Below, in pieces: positions 9,948 to 21,278 of a DNA stretch of 64,000 bases; position 1 is the stretch's first letter; every line of letters starts with the position of its first letter. The stretch is taken from positions 1 to 64,000 of the forward strand of contig JAQMWT010000052.1 of the NCBI GenBank assembly GCA_029834535.1, read 5' to 3'. Under the pieces are notes generated by a model that was given only the letters and a program-made list of their open reading frames with translations, was not told where the DNA came from and made no database searches. The position numbers and the translations under genes were made by a program. This stretch comes from Chrysophaeum taylorii. Its lineage: Eukaryota > Sar > Pelagophyceae > Pelagomonadales > Pelagomonadaceae.

Positions 9948-10763
9948 TCAGTTGTGAGACTTACCGTTCTTCCTCTCGGTCGTCGTCGTCGGCCCGAGGG
10001 AGGTAGTCGGCATCATATCATCGTTCTGGGGATAATCCCCATCCCCGCCCAGCGGTTCCTCATTCTCGTCGGTCCACTTTCCAGAGTCTTCGGCGACGTC
10101 ACTGGTACAGCCAGGAGCCTCGCACTGCCATGTCGCAGCTTTTTTGGGACGATACGGTGCGAACAACACATCACCCTCCGCGATGGATCGAAGTGCGACT
10201 GCGCGAACGCGTGTTCCTCCAAAAGATGAAGCGGATGTTCGCAGGTCTTGCGGATCCACGGCGTTGATGAGGTTGAATGGACCCCGAAACGGACGCAGGG
10301 CTTCTTCTGTCCATGTAGTTTCTGTAATTGGAGCATCCGCATCGCGCCGGCCGATTACAACAACATCATACAACTTCATGTCATGGCGAACCCTGAGACC
10401 CACACCGCACGTGTCGTCATAGTACAGAGTACACGATTTCATTCCATCGACCCACTGTCGAAGAAAAGGGAGTGCCTCGCGAAAGCGGCCAAGTCCTCGA
10501 CGTACGCCACATTTCGCAACCTACCGTCGTGGCAATACGACGAACTTGTGCTTTTTGTCATCAACGGCACTGACATACCGCTCTAGAAAAGCGTCGGTCG
10601 GTGAACGCGCGAGCGCCGTTTGTATCGCTTTTGCCGCTTCTCCACTTAGCGGCGATGGGACTGTCTGCTGGCGCGCTGCGCTCGCGTGGCCTTTGACCAG
10701 CCATTCGTAGCTCTTCAGGCACTGCACATCCCTCTTCTGCGAATTCCATGGCCATCCACGCAA
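9948..10763 (-). pseudogene. Broken gene, possibly SET-domain related
   Basis: Two pieces lie in the same frame, separated by one TAG near 10521. The upstream part is an alpha-helical segment (CLKSYEWLVKGHASAARQQT). The downstream part reads GVGLRVRHDMKLYDVVVIG, then FNLINAVDPQD and RVRAVALRSIAEGDVLFAPY. The latter resembles the end of a SET lysine-methyltransferase fold, which normally has an N-H-S-like stretch followed by a 'GEE(L/I)xxDY' strand; here these are changed. It could instead be a transposon-linked protein that uses the downstream ATG at 10442. The SET reading is weak. Confidence 0.35.
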
Positions 10764-11602
10764 CCTGGCACTTGAAATGCACAGAGTGTGCTGCGGTCGT
10801 CGATGTTTTTATTTGTTGTGACGCCTTGGATGGTCCGCCGCTTCTTATTGACCATTATGCTCTTCTCGAGGGGAAACTACGTAACTAACCCAGAGTTAGT
10901 TACTCTGATTGACCACTCTGAGCTGCCCCTCTTCCACGCCCGCTCCGCCTTTAACCTTTGAGTTTACTCTTAAACCCAGATTTAGTTTCATCAGCGGACG
11001 TTCGCTAACCTTCGAGTTTACTCCTATACCCAGAGTTAGTTACCTAATTTTTTTGAGGAGAGTATGTGAGTTAGTTAACTAACTAATAAGTGCTAGTTAA
11101 CGGAGAAGCCACCATGTTCTCGCGTCAAACGACATGAACGCTGTCTTAGATAGTTTCTAAAATTTCAACCAAAAGCCCTGCCGCGCCGGCCCTAATTCAA
11201 ACTCAGGGTAGTGTTTTGTCCTGCTTCAGGAACACTGGTTTCGCCGGCTACCAACCTGGTCGTCGTCGTCGTCGTCGTCAGCATCGCCCTGTTCTGCCGT
11301 GTCTGCTGTCAGGTGCATCATGACTCCAACCAGCTGGATATTTTTTTGAGAGTAAGCGATCGGCGCCTCCATCGCCAGGGCCGGTGCCGCGCTCGTGCGC
11401 GTTTGAATTTGTGCGAAATCCCTCCGTCATCGAGAAATCTGCGACCACGCGGACCTTGGCAGAGGTGGCCGGGTCATTTTTCTTCAGTCGTTCCGCGCGT
11501 GGGAACTCGCCTCCGCCCAACCAACCACGAATGCTGTCACGTCTAGGCGCCGGCTTGTTCCCCAGGGTTGCTAACGACGGGCCTATCAACTACCACGTCG
11601 AT

Positions 11603-11641
<39 letters not shown>

Positions 11642-12500
11642 TGGAGCCTCCCCGAGTCGCTTCTTCTTCGAAAGGAAGCTTCATCGACGTGGGCTGCTGC
11701 TTTATCGACGTTGGTGAGCTCTGATCGATGATCTCTCTTGGCCCATCGAGCACGCCCCAAACGTTTGAGTGGCCGCGACGACCGATGGCGGCCAACGTCG
11801 GGGGGTGATTCGATCGAGTGACGCAGTGGTCCCCAAGAAAATCAAGCCAACGACGCCTACCCCCATACCTTTGTCAACGAGAGGGGCCGAATAAAGTGCG
11901 CAGCTGATACTTTAGAGCTAAAAACAGGAGTCGGCGTCATTCGACTCGCTACCACCCGCGGTTGCTCATCAAAGGAAGCTGGGAATGCGCCTCCAAGCAA
12001 TGTCGTGCTCGTGTCTCTACGTCAACTTCACCGTGTTCTTCATTACACTGTCTTCTTTGAAATCATTGCGCCGCCCGAGACATGCCCAAGCCATCTACCA
12101 TCCATTGAACTGGAACATAAGCCGCACTCGCTCACACTACCTTTCACACTTTTTGATTGTTAGTACCACGTCTTCACGTATGGTTTTTGAGCCTGCGGAC
12201 AAGCCTACGACTTAAAACGTAAGTTGTTAGCACACATCATTCTAGATTTCCTTCGAACCCCGCGTTGATTTTATCATGCCGGACAATGATTCGCCTCAAT
12301 TTCGATGACTATGTGCTACAGAGTGATATTTGCGCACTGGAGTATATCACTCTCGTCACGAGTAAAAATCCAGCACTTTTGTCAACAATCTACGTCTTCG
12401 CTCATCTGGTGTATTTGCGGTCACCAGCAACATGACTTGGCGACGGTTTATGCATTTTACTCTACCGACTTGGACCATCTCTTTCTTTTTCTGTTTTAAG
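10764..12500. other. Intergenic, with Helitron-like repeat debris
   Basis: At about 10860-11110 are repeated units such as CTAACCTTTGAGTTTACTC and ACCCAGAGTTAGTTAC, related to sequence inside the Helitron-like fragments (7090-7150, 48250-48310) and at 32740-32815. There is a TCG run near 11262-11280 and a GACA microsatellite at 11603-11641. I find no supported gene. Confidence 0.5.
11603..11641. repeat. (GACA)n microsatellite
   Basis: Eight or nine perfect GACA units, the same repeat as at the ends of the two Helitron-like copies. Confidence 0.95.
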
Positions 12501-12539
12501 GTTTCTAGGAACGTGACGAAGGGGAGGAGAGGATGACCT

Positions 12540-12884
12540 ACTCTGGTCTAAGCACCATCTCATATTGTAGCTTTCCTCTGGTGAGATTAGGTGAAGATGG
12601 TTGATAAAGGCCGGGAGAGATTCAAATAATAATACTGTAGGGAAACGGTGGCGTAACATGCGCACAAGCGTATCATCAGACTCAACAACAACTTTTACAT
12701 TGATATCTAAGCCTAGGTCAAGTGGCTTGAGACAGGAACGCTTGGGGTTGATAAACCAGAACTGAGTAACATGACAGAAGGTTTGCGAAGATTAGGCTCT
12801 TGTGAGAGAAACACTGGGCGAGAAAGCCATTCATGTTAATGGCGGAGTGTTTTGTTGGACAAACTTGTTCTGTTTCCGAAGATT
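12540..12884 (-). pseudogene. Cytosine-C5 methyltransferase N-terminal fragment, copy A
   Basis: Motif I (VMLLSSGLST, near 12748-12777) is followed, after a frameshift, by LGLDINVKVVVESDDTLVRM (about 12645-12715) and LRHRFPTVLLFESL. This corresponds to motif I, the acidic cofactor-binding motif II (VxxVESD) and the R-H-x-F-P helix of C5-type DNA methyltransferases. The fragment ends near 12540 by truncation of the element. It preserves uninterrupted sequence at the place where copy B carries a 153-bp insertion. Confidence 0.65.
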
Positions 12885-13816
12885 AAGGACCATAGGACGA
12901 ATCCACGGGCGATCTGGTAAAACTCTCTTGAGGAGGTAGTTGTAATATGCCAGTAGATCCCTGTTTTCATGGTATCGCTTGAGCGGAAATGCGAGGGAGC
13001 GTAGTTCGAGTTGCTTGTCGCGAGCGATGTTGTAGGTGAGACTGGGGAGAGCAGGTAAATTAGCTGCTACGTAGTGTATGGGAATACTCACATCTTTGTC
13101 TATGCGGCTTGTGACAGCGCTGAGCTTTGGCTCAGATCGATCATTGAACACAGTGGTCAGATTCGTCTGGTTCCACTCGAGCATGCTCAGGATAGCGAGA
13201 TGTCGATTGTGCACTGGCTGAAGACATAAAGCGAAGTCAATCTTGACGTAGCCAACTTGTGGATGATCTGGTAGGGGGACATTTATATTACGTGTTAGCA
13301 TTATATGTGAGGCACGTTGTTGTCCAGTGGCAGTTCGTATGATAATCGGCGCGCGTATTTGGAATCCAGTGGAATAATATGGTTTGGTATTGCAAAATCG
13401 TATGTGGACATCTATGATATGGTAGCACAAGAGCCAAAATATAAAAAGGGACCATGTTGGGGGACACAGTTTACCTTCATATATTTCGTTAGAAGAGCAT
13501 TTTCCGAATGCGGGCAAGTAGTGGAGAGGCTGGCATGAAGAAATTCTCCAGAAATAACAGATGAGTTGGAATGATAATCGGTTGAACAGGTGGTGATGGT
13601 TCGTCAGCCTCATCAGCCATGCCGTGCTTCTCATCACATGATGATAGCGAGGTCTGATCGACATCCCTAGTGGTTTCGGCTTGTGGTGGTTGGTTGATGG
13701 CTGATTGGACCTGTGAAGATAGCGAGGACAGTAACGCTGGTGGTAAAGCCGAGATGGCGGAAGCAGTAAAGAAGTTAGGCACAATATCGGAGGGATTACC
13801 CTGTGTGTTGGAGGCA
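12885..13816 (-). pseudogene. Conserved segment between gag and methyltransferase, copy A
   Basis: After a Pro/Ser-rich linker (about 13500-13870 in one frame) the frame ending at 12831 holds a folded-looking block: GYVKIDFALCLQPVHNRHL, then DKDVSIPIHYV, LPALPSL, LELRSLAFPLKRYHENRD and LNLRKQNKF. The last 85 or so residues are strongly conserved in copy B (55550-55810). The first part has the beta-rich look of a retropepsin, but no D-S/T-G triad is visible. I do not recognise the conserved block; it may be an N-terminal domain of the methyltransferase. Confidence 0.5.
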
Positions 13817-15531
13817 TCCTTGGTATCTGTAGTAGGAGGAGTTGCCTTTGGGGTGGGAGCCAGTAGCAACGGTATGATGTTGTGGCTCCACGTAGTTTAA
13901 CGACTTTTCGGTCGAGGATAGATGAACGTCTACATCATAAATGATGTCTTCTGCGAACATGAGTTGTTCGTTTAGGCGAAGTAAGTCACTATTGTCCTCA
14001 GTAGATGTCGTTGACAGAATATCAGCGGATTGCAATAGAGTCTCAAATAACTTGGTGATGTTCTGTTGTAGCTGAGCCGTGGTATCATTATCTGTCACAT
14101 GCTTCGTAAGTTCACTACACTGCTCTTGCAGCTTATTTAAGGTGTGCTTCGTTCGATCTAATAATTTCATGTTAGATCGAGAGGACCTGTCAAAAGTGCG
14201 GGGGTAAATTGGGCGATCATGGGACTGTCCAGCAGTTTTCTTCGTGACATATGAATCACCAGAACGATAATAGGATAGGTCGCTGCGAGAGAAAGGCTGG
14301 CGAGCATCGTTAGAGTTACGCAAGCGTCTAGCGTTAAACGTGGAAGATGTTCCAGATTGAGCAGAAGTAATGGACGCGAGTGTGTTTGCAGTTTGAGTCA
14401 GACTTTTGTCTGATAAATCCAACGTGTTCGTAAGTAGTAATTTTGGCTTTGGTTGAGGTGTTAATCCTTCGACGTAGGGTTGCCAAGAAACAGGGCGTTC
14501 TAAGCGTCTTTTGTTCGACCCATTTGATACTACATTATATAAGTCTAATGCGTATTCTAAGATATAGCTAGGGTTGGTAGGGTGACACAATCGTTCAGCG
14601 TCTGGCACAGGCCGAGATGAAGATCGAGTTTCATACATATAACACCAATCTACCCAACCACGATCGTAACGATTGTTGCTGGTATTATCGGCATAATGCC
14701 GATGTATCTCTTCATAAATTTTTCTACAAAGAGTACCAAAGTCGAATTGAAGATCAGTCTCTTCCTGGTTAAGTTGGTAAGAGATTTGCCTAAATGCTAG
14801 GGCAGCTTCAATAAAGACATGGACATACCAGTTAGGATTATAAACAACAGAGTTGAACTGCAAGTAGGACACATCAGTAGTCGTAACAGACTCGTAGTGA
14901 CTAAAGGCAATGAGCATAATGGCTCGAGCCTTGTTGGGTAAATAACTTTTGTTATACACCTCATTGATGGCGGGCCAGGCCGCAAGTGCTGGTTTTCCAA
15001 CACTTTCAAGATTGAAGTAAGTATGCAAGAATGTAGCAAACGTGTTCTGATAAGTGTGCCAGTCAGCAGCAGTTAACGAAAACATAGTAACAGGGGCATG
15101 AACACGGGTGTCAAAAGCTAATGCTTTCGGGTGCGCGCGATTTAAGATTCGTTCATCTTCTAAGAAACGAGGATTGATTTCAGGGGGTAATGCCTCGACT
15201 TTATAGTCGTAACAGACAGTAGCTAGCTGAACTACTTCTGCGTCAGGCAAGTTGGGGAAAGCTTCATTGGTGAAGTGCCATTCCTGATACTCAGGGGGCA
15301 ATTCATCAACAGCTAAACGGAGATCAGCAGCCCTATCGGTCTTCCATTCCAGGAAGGCGCGATCGAGAATTTGATTCCGGAGGATAGTATGTCCGCACCT
15401 GTGATCGTCTTGGGTGCGGCTCGTGCTGCGTGTTCTGCCGTAGCAGGTGACGGGGAACCAGGGGGTTCAGTCACGCAGTTGACACTGTCTAGACATTCTA
15501 AGGGGGTCTGTCTATCGGTATCTATGTACAC
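13817..15531 (-). pseudogene. gag-like protein of the methyltransferase retroelement, copy A
   Basis: The start (AARAAPKTITGADIL, near 15460) matches the start of gag in copy B (MAERAARAAPKAVTDADIL). A long open frame then reads PPEYQEWHFTNEAFPNLPDAEV and continues for about 500 residues, ending in a Ser/Thr/Pro-rich tail with STEKSLNY at 13892-13913. Several blocks (RAIMLIAF, ADNTSNNRYDRGWVDWC, FNARRLRNSNDARQPFS) are conserved in copy B, which supports past selection on the protein. A frame break near 15310 separates the first 50 or so residues. There is no zinc knuckle. Gag identity is inferred from position after the LTR. Confidence 0.65.
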
Positions 15532-15929
15532 TCATGCGTTATCGATGGAAAGATGTCTATTTGACAACTGTGCAAGCTGTGAGTCCAGAGTAGTGTCGCT
15601 AAGCGTAGTCACTCATGGCAGCTGGTTTGTTTGGGGGCTCTCAAGGAGCTTGTTAGGTGCATTGCCATGGAATGTACGAGTGGACGTACCCAAAATACTC
15701 CACTGGACCGGCGCTGTAACAGTCCAAAACCCATAGGCTACGTGCACGTTTTAACACATGGCTTCTCAGGGACCCGCCTGGGCCCATAACCTGCAGAGCA
15801 TTTAGCATGCAGTGGTAAGTCACCTGGGAAACCATCCCGTCTCATCATGAACGTCTGGAAGTTATTTAATTCGGGGAATAAAAAATGTATGTTCCCTATA
15901 TCCTCCTCAGAACACGACAGGCGGCATCT

Positions 15930-16120
15930 AGAACCATACGAGAAAGGCTAAGTGTATAGTGCGACATACCTCGGGACGCGCTAGACCATGATGATGAGCT
16001 TGAGCACAACAAATCAGAGGACTAATTGACTGCGTAAAAAAGGAAGAAGAAGGGTAAGGAAGAGATCACGTTCTCAACGGACAGATCTAAGGGTAAGAGG
16101 CAGCAGATTTTTCTCTGCAG
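15930..16120 (-). repeat. 5' LTR-like end of copy A
   Basis: On the minus strand it begins TGCAGAGAAAAATCTGCT, just as the repeats at 52300 and 62079 do, and shares with them AGTCAATTAGTCCTCTGAT and GGTCTAGCGCG. The TG start is consistent with an LTR edge. The other edge is not well defined. Confidence 0.7.
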
Positions 16121-16353
16121 TTGTTATGATGATTGATTGGCTGTTGGTTTGTCTAATATTTTGTATAGGCGTTTTTTATTTAAAAATGGCTTCTATACAA
16201 TATCAATATAAAACGAAAAAAAACGATATTATAGTTTTAGCAATATAATATAGCGCTGTTGAATAAGTAGTAGCAGTATAGTACGCTACCCCCTCACTCA
16301 CGAGAGTCGCACGTATCATCCATCCATCATCAGCAGCAAAAACCCTCCTCATC
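16121..16353. promoter_or_regulatory. Upstream region of the GTPase gene
   Basis: AT-rich 230 bp between the LTR edge of copy A and the GTPase start. No TATA box or initiator stands out clearly. The promoter must lie here or in the LTR. Confidence 0.3.
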
Positions 16354-17796
16354 ATGCTTCGTCGAGCTTTGGGTGTAGCGGTGCGGCGTAGTAGCAGCGG
16401 CGGGTGGCGGAACGAGGCGACGCGGGCGTCGGTGCTGGAGGAGTGCAGCGCGCTGCACGTATCTGTGGTGGCCCCGAGCAACGAGGCGCTGCGCGGTCCG
16501 CTCGCCCAGAGCGAGCACCAGCTATTCCAGACGGTGTTGCCGTTCGTGCTGTTGTTGGGTAATCATTCGTCGGGTAAGTCGAGCTTCGCGAACCTCGCGC
16601 TGGGCCGGCAGATCCAGACCGCGGGCGTGGCGCCGACGGACGACTCGTTTACGATCATCGCACCCGGTCCGGCGGATTACGACCGGGACGGTCCGGCGGT
16701 GGTAAGCGACCCCGACCTCGGGTTCGAGGGGCTCCGGGGGTTCGGTCCGAACCTCGTCCAGCACACGCAGCTGAAGATCCGGTCGGGGCTGAACACGACG
16801 AGCTTCATGGTTGTGGACTCTCCGGGCATGATAGACTCGCCCGGCGCCGCGACGTGGGACCGAGGGTACGACTTCCAAGGCGCGGTCCGGTGGCTCGCCG
16901 AGCGCGCCGACGTCATCTTGCTGTTCTTCGACCCCGACAAGCCGGGGACTACGGGGGAGACCCTGAGCGTCCTGACGCACGCCCTCGCCGGCACCGACCA
17001 CAAGCTCCACATCATCCTCAACAAGGCCGACAGGTTCGAGAGGATCCACGATTTTGCCCGAGCCTACGGCGCGCTCTGCTGGAATCTGTCCAAGGTCATC
17101 CCGCGGAAGGACCTCCCGCGCATCTATACGATGTGCGTGCCGCAACCGCAGCGGGGAAAGGGTATCGGGGGCATGGAGGACCTCGACAGGTCGCGCGAGG
17201 AAGTTTTAGCGCAGGTTTTCGACGCCCCGTCGCGTCGACTCGATAACGCGATCACGCGCCTCCGGGATTCGGCGGTCACCTTGCTGATGCATGCCAAGGT
17301 CTCGGGGGCAGCTCGCCGCCGCGCGATCTGGCGCCGGGCGGCTGTCTTCGCGACCTCGGGGGCCGGGTTGTTGGCCGTCGCCGCGATCACGACGGCCGCG
17401 CCCTTTCTGGCCGTTCCGGCCGTCGGGGTGTTGGTGGTGGCGGGCACCCACGTTCTCCACGACCGCCACGTCTCCCAGCAGCTCCGGGACCAGACCTCGG
17501 ACCGCGGTCTCGAGGATATCTACCGGTCGACGCACCCCCACCACGACGACGACGCGACCGCCACCTGGGAGCGCCGGGTCAAGCACCACCTCAAGCGCGT
17601 GCTTGCGGACGTCGATTTCGACGCCTCGAGGCTCCCGCGACACCCCCACGTCCTCCTCCAAAATCTCAAGCGAGTTATCGACGTCGACGTCCCCGCCCTT
17701 CGCCGCCAGTCTGCCCCCGTCGACTTTCAGCAGGTCAGACACGCCGGGACAACCCGGTTCCCGCCGGGCAGCACCGGTGCTGCTGGGAAACTCTAA
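16354..17796 (+). CDS. EHD/dynamin-type GTPase
   Basis: A 480-residue protein with a complete G domain: P-loop GNHSSGKSS (69-77), switch I Thr near 95, DSPGM (155-159) and NKAD (223-226), plus the EHD-like LLFFDPDKPGTTGETL. Dynamin-superfamily GTPases of this class remodel membranes. The Arg-rich N-terminus (LRRALGVAVRRSSSGGWRN) could be a mitochondrial presequence. A hydrophobic stretch at residues 329-367 could form one or two membrane helices, which classical EHD proteins lack, so a mitofusin-like anchored arrangement is possible. No C-terminal EH domain is present. The first ATG was chosen because upstream sequence is AT-rich and non-coding. Confidence 0.85.
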   Translation: MLRRALGVAVRRSSSGGWRNEATRASVLEECSALHVSVVAPSNEALRGPLAQSEHQLFQTVLPFVLLLGNHSSGKSSFANLALGRQIQTAGVAPTDDSFTIIAPGPADYDRDGPAVVSDPDLGFEGLRGFGPNLVQHTQLKIRSGLNTTSFMVVDSPGMIDSPGAATWDRGYDFQGAVRWLAERADVILLFFDPDKPGTTGETLSVLTHALAGTDHKLHIILNKADRFERIHDFARAYGALCWNLSKVIPRKDLPRIYTMCVPQPQRGKGIGGMEDLDRSREEVLAQVFDAPSRRLDNAITRLRDSAVTLLMHAKVSGAARRRAIWRRAAVFATSGAGLLAVAAITTAAPFLAVPAVGVLVVAGTHVLHDRHVSQQLRDQTSDRGLEDIYRSTHPHHDDDATATWERRVKHHLKRVLADVDFDASRLPRHPHVLLQNLKRVIDVDVPALRRQSAPVDFQQVRHAGTTRFPPGSTGAAGKL

Positions 17797-19985
17797 TCAC
17801 ACTTACTTCTACGCTCGTAAATATCGATCGACGTAGAGGCAGCCTCGACGCTCCGCTGCGCCTCGATGCTGTCGTCATTCACCGGTAGACGAGGGTTGGT
17901 CGAGCCGAAGCTCCGCCCCAATACGTCGTCGTCGTCCTGTTGTATCTCGCCGCCGCGCACCCGAGCTTCAGGTTCCACCCAGTTCTAGTAGATCACGTCG
18001 TCGTCGTCGTCGGAATCAACAACGGTCTACGTGGTCCGGGGTAGTAAAGTGCAACGCCCATCAGAGTCCTGATTCTCGACCTCCGCCGGGGCAGTTGAGC
18101 CAGCCCAAAGTCGCGATGGAGACACGGCGACGCGACGGGTTTCCACCACGCATCGTGCCTTTCTCGTCCAAAGCGCTGCTACTGCTGCTGCTGCTGCTGC
18201 TGCGGCACGCGCAGCCCTCAGCCTCGACGAGTAGAAGCGGGTCGTCTTCGAACGTGGCTGCTTCTAGTTAAGGCGCTAATCAACATATCTGAATACACCC
18301 CAGCGCACTCGTCGGTCCAGTCGTCCCTGCGACGCCCAATTCCACCACCACACTTTATGGATGTCTTTGTCGCCTCGTGATCTCCGCGAGATCGACGCCT
18401 CGCCGTTTTAAGGTCGTCGCCCCAGCGACGGCCGGAGCTCCCTCCCTTCGTCTCCGGCGTTTTGATTTGCGGCAGCCAGGACATCATAGGAATGAAGTGA
18501 GCCCGACCTAGAAACTCCACTCGGAGGATGAATCAAACGTGAGGTGACAATATTTTCGACACAGTCTCTCGCGGAGCGTCGAACCCACATCTTCGAGGAC
18601 ATCCGGAGCCAAGCTCGCTAGGCGATTGACGAACCGCCAAATTGCATTCTCGCAAAAAAACCATCGAGCTTGCTCTTTTTCGGTCAGCGAGTCCATCGAT
18701 ATCACTTTCCTCCTCGCCAACAACTGGGTTTTTCTGTTGTCGCGTAGCGAAGGACTTTGAACGAGCTCGAGGATCGCCACTCAGCATATGAGATTTTGTT
18801 TTAGTGCTGAAAAAACAACGTTTGCGGCGAGGAGAGGTGCTTCAGCTCGCCCGATTGTTGTTAGGGAGCAATCGCTTCATTCGAGATCTCCCACGCGAGG
18901 GCATGATGTCATTCGCTCCTTCCTCGGGGGCGTGCTTCAGGCTTGATATTTGTGCGCCACAGTCAGCGCACGCGTAGTGCGAAGAGTCTCCGCGACGCGC
19001 ACAGACAGAGTCGACGCGTGCTAACCGGAGCAGTCGGCGGCAACCGGAATGGTAGTCTACGGGGTCTGCGTTTTAGTGCGCGCACGGTGGTAATGTTTCG
19101 CGAGGAGCAGGAGGGCCTTGTCTCTAATGGAGCGCGCGTTTGAAAAAGTGTGAACACTGCCCACAACATCCGCATTGGTGGTTGTATGTGTAAGTTCATC
19201 TTCACGGCGTGGCACGGCTTGTCTTACAGACCACCACCGAGCCTCGTTTTGAATCGAAGCCCAATAGGGTGTGTGTCAAGCTCGAAAAAAGCGACCGATG
19301 GGACCACCACCCCAGCGACTTTTTGAGTTGACATTGCCTCTTGAGCCCACCACCGCTCTCTGGTTGACTGCGTCTTCGTCGTTGATCTCGTGCAACCTTC
19401 GTCAGCTTGTCGTCGTATCTGCCATTTTCAAGAGTTAATAATTCAAGACCTCCTCTCTCTTTGGACACAACGGTCCAGACAGCAGCCCTGTCGACGTGCA
19501 AAAAAGCGAAACCAAGAAGCACAACAACGTAGATCAAGAGTCGAAAAATCCCGAATTATCTATCACACCAGACAGCTCTCTCCCGGATGGTCATGATCAC
19601 CATCATGATGCTGCCAAGACATGCACAAGGGCTTCTTCTTCTCTCTTCGGGCACAACGGCCCAGGAAGCAGTCTTGCCGAAGGAACACCAAGCCACCTCG
19701 TTCCCACGAAGTTAAGTAGGCAAAAAAAATGGAAAGTGGGGTTTTTCGCTCGCGTGTTGATGATCATCCACATCGAAGAAGGGGGTCAGTCTGCCGGCCT
19801 TCCGAGAGGCAGCAATCATCATCATCATCATCATCATCAAGGTAGTGACATTGTTGCCGAGCACACTACCTACTGCCGAGCGGGCTCTAAGTTCGGTTCG
19901 ATTTGGCGTCGATTCTAGAACGAACGCGCCACTAGGTCCGGAAAGAAGTAAGGAAGAACCCCCCCCACCTTGAACCCTTCTTTCT
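17797..19985. other. Intergenic with simple repeats
   Basis: Contains a CTG run at about 18180-18203, a GTC run near 17998-18012 and an ATC run at 19814-19842. Short minus-strand frames at 18218-18780 (for example KEQARWFFCENAIWRFVNRL) look mildly coding but have no start or partner that I can support. Otherwise I see nothing definite. Confidence 0.4.
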
Positions 19986-21278
19986 GTGTGTGGGTCGACG
20001 AACTATAGCATCGCCGTCGTACTCGGAATTAATTACATATACCGCCCATCCACGTTCGAAGCCGAGAGTAGTAAAGTGGAGACACACACGCGGATACGTC
20101 AGATGGAAAAAACTCGACGTGGCGGTAACTCCCTCCTGACCGCTGAGGCTTCCCCCGCTTCTCAATGCTTAGACTCGTCGTTCAACGGAACCTTTTGCTT
20201 AAAGAATATCGCTCCAGCAAAAAGAGATAATATCTTTAGAATTGTATACTACCCTATGGCCCCCGTGATTCCGCGGAGCTTCCGCGCGGTCGCCGAGTGG
20301 CGCGTCGATGGCCGTTTGATGATGGGTCCTTTGGAATTGGAGCAGAATAATGGGGCGGAAACCGGGATTCACCGGATTCGGTACCGAACGCGACACGCGC
20401 CCGTCGAGTTCGTTGGGACAACTTACGAATGGAACGAATGGCGTCGAGTCGAGACAGCGAAGGGTGCCTTCCTGGAGATAGCAGGGCTTTGCTACCCCGT
20501 GACGGGCGAATACAGGGACATGTTCGCGTGGGTCGGTCTGGCGGCTCCCGCAGGGGGATGCGGACCGGCGTGCGTCGCGTGGCGGGTGCCCGAGCTGACG
20601 GTCGAGGTAAGGGATAACTGGCGACCACTGCGCTACAACGTGAGCGGGACAGAGTACTTGTTTCGCGAGTTTTCGAACGGATCGGATGTCGACTTTTTTT
20701 CGAGCGAGCGCTGCACGGACCCGCCGATTTGCGAAGTCGGCCAAAGCTGGGAGATTATGTACCGAGTTCACGCGACGAACGACGGCGACGTTGGCGACCG
20801 CAATCTCGGGGATCTCCGGGGTGATGCCTTTTTTTTGTGCGATATGGTGCTGGAGAACCAAACGCTGCACGTGGACGCCGTCTCGAGATGGTTTGTGGAG
20901 ACCTCGCGTCTACGAGGACAGTACCAGAACTGCGTCGACGGGAGGTGCCTCGGCGTCAACGATTGGTACGTTGGTCGGACGGCTGCGATGGGTCTGAGCC
21001 ACGGAGAGGAGGTGGGGCAGTGCGCCTCGAACAATCTCACCGGGACATGGTTTTCCCTCCCGAATAGAGGCCGCTGTTCTTCGCTGCCCGACGCGCGCGT
21101 TGGCATCGACTGCACGTGGCGCGCGACAAGGCTCAAAACGATAAGTACGGCCTGCTTGCTCGACACGGGTCGCCTCCGCGAAGCCTGCGAGCTCGACGCG
21201 CGGCCGCCCTTCACGGCCGCCGAGGCCCTCCTCCACGCCGCGTTCATCGACGACGACGACGACGACCCTCCCGCTTAA
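19986..21278 (+). CDS. Cys-rich protein of unknown function
   Basis: An open frame of 430 codons. From about residue 60 on, Cys residues are spaced as in extracellular proteins (CLDSSFNGTFC, GGCGPAC, CTDPPIC, CVDGRCLGVNDWYVG), and N-x-S/T sequons (NGT, NVS, NGS, NQT, NLT) are frequent. The first 60 residues are less convincing; M40 (MEKTRRGG) is an alternative start, and the hydrophobic YSIAVVLGINYIY near the N-terminus could be a signal anchor. It ends in an acidic D-run. I do not recognise a family. Its stop overlaps the stop of the next gene in a TTAA palindrome. Confidence 0.6.
   Translation: MCGSTNYSIAVVLGINYIYRPSTFEAESSKVETHTRIRQMEKTRRGGNSLLTAEASPASQCLDSSFNGTFCLKNIAPAKRDNIFRIVYYPMAPVIPRSFRAVAEWRVDGRLMMGPLELEQNNGAETGIHRIRYRTRHAPVEFVGTTYEWNEWRRVETAKGAFLEIAGLCYPVTGEYRDMFAWVGLAAPAGGCGPACVAWRVPELTVEVRDNWRPLRYNVSGTEYLFREFSNGSDVDFFSSERCTDPPICEVGQSWEIMYRVHATNDGDVGDRNLGDLRGDAFFLCDMVLENQTLHVDAVSRWFVETSRLRGQYQNCVDGRCLGVNDWYVGRTAAMGLSHGEEVGQCASNNLTGTWFSLPNRGRCSSLPDARVGIDCTWRATRLKTISTACLLDTGRLREACELDARPPFTAAEALLHAAFIDDDDDDPPA

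Larger units (their letters stand above)
12540..16120 (-). mobile_element. LTR retroelement with methyltransferase gene, copy A (3'-truncated)
   Basis: This minus-strand copy starts with an LTR-like segment (right end 16120), followed by a leader, gag and the first part of the methyltransferase. It breaks off near 12540, just after the cofactor-binding region. It aligns throughout with copy B at 52.3-56.2 kb, including non-coding leader landmarks such as CTCTGCAGGTTATGGGCCCA and AGACAGACCCCCTTAGAATG. It lacks both SINE-like insertions present in copy B and shows the ancestral order at those places. Base composition is more AT-rich than neighbouring genes. Confidence 0.85.

Noticed and set aside
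11603-11641. Regular GACA repeats as a CRISPR array
   Set aside because: A perfect microsatellite without spacers, in a eukaryotic genome.
15371-15736. 121-codon plus-strand frame
   Set aside because: Antisense to the gag start and leader of LTR element copy A; the minus-strand sequence is conserved with copy B.
17206-17742. 178-codon minus-strand frame inside the GTPase gene
   Set aside because: Complement of the well-supported GTPase coding sequence.
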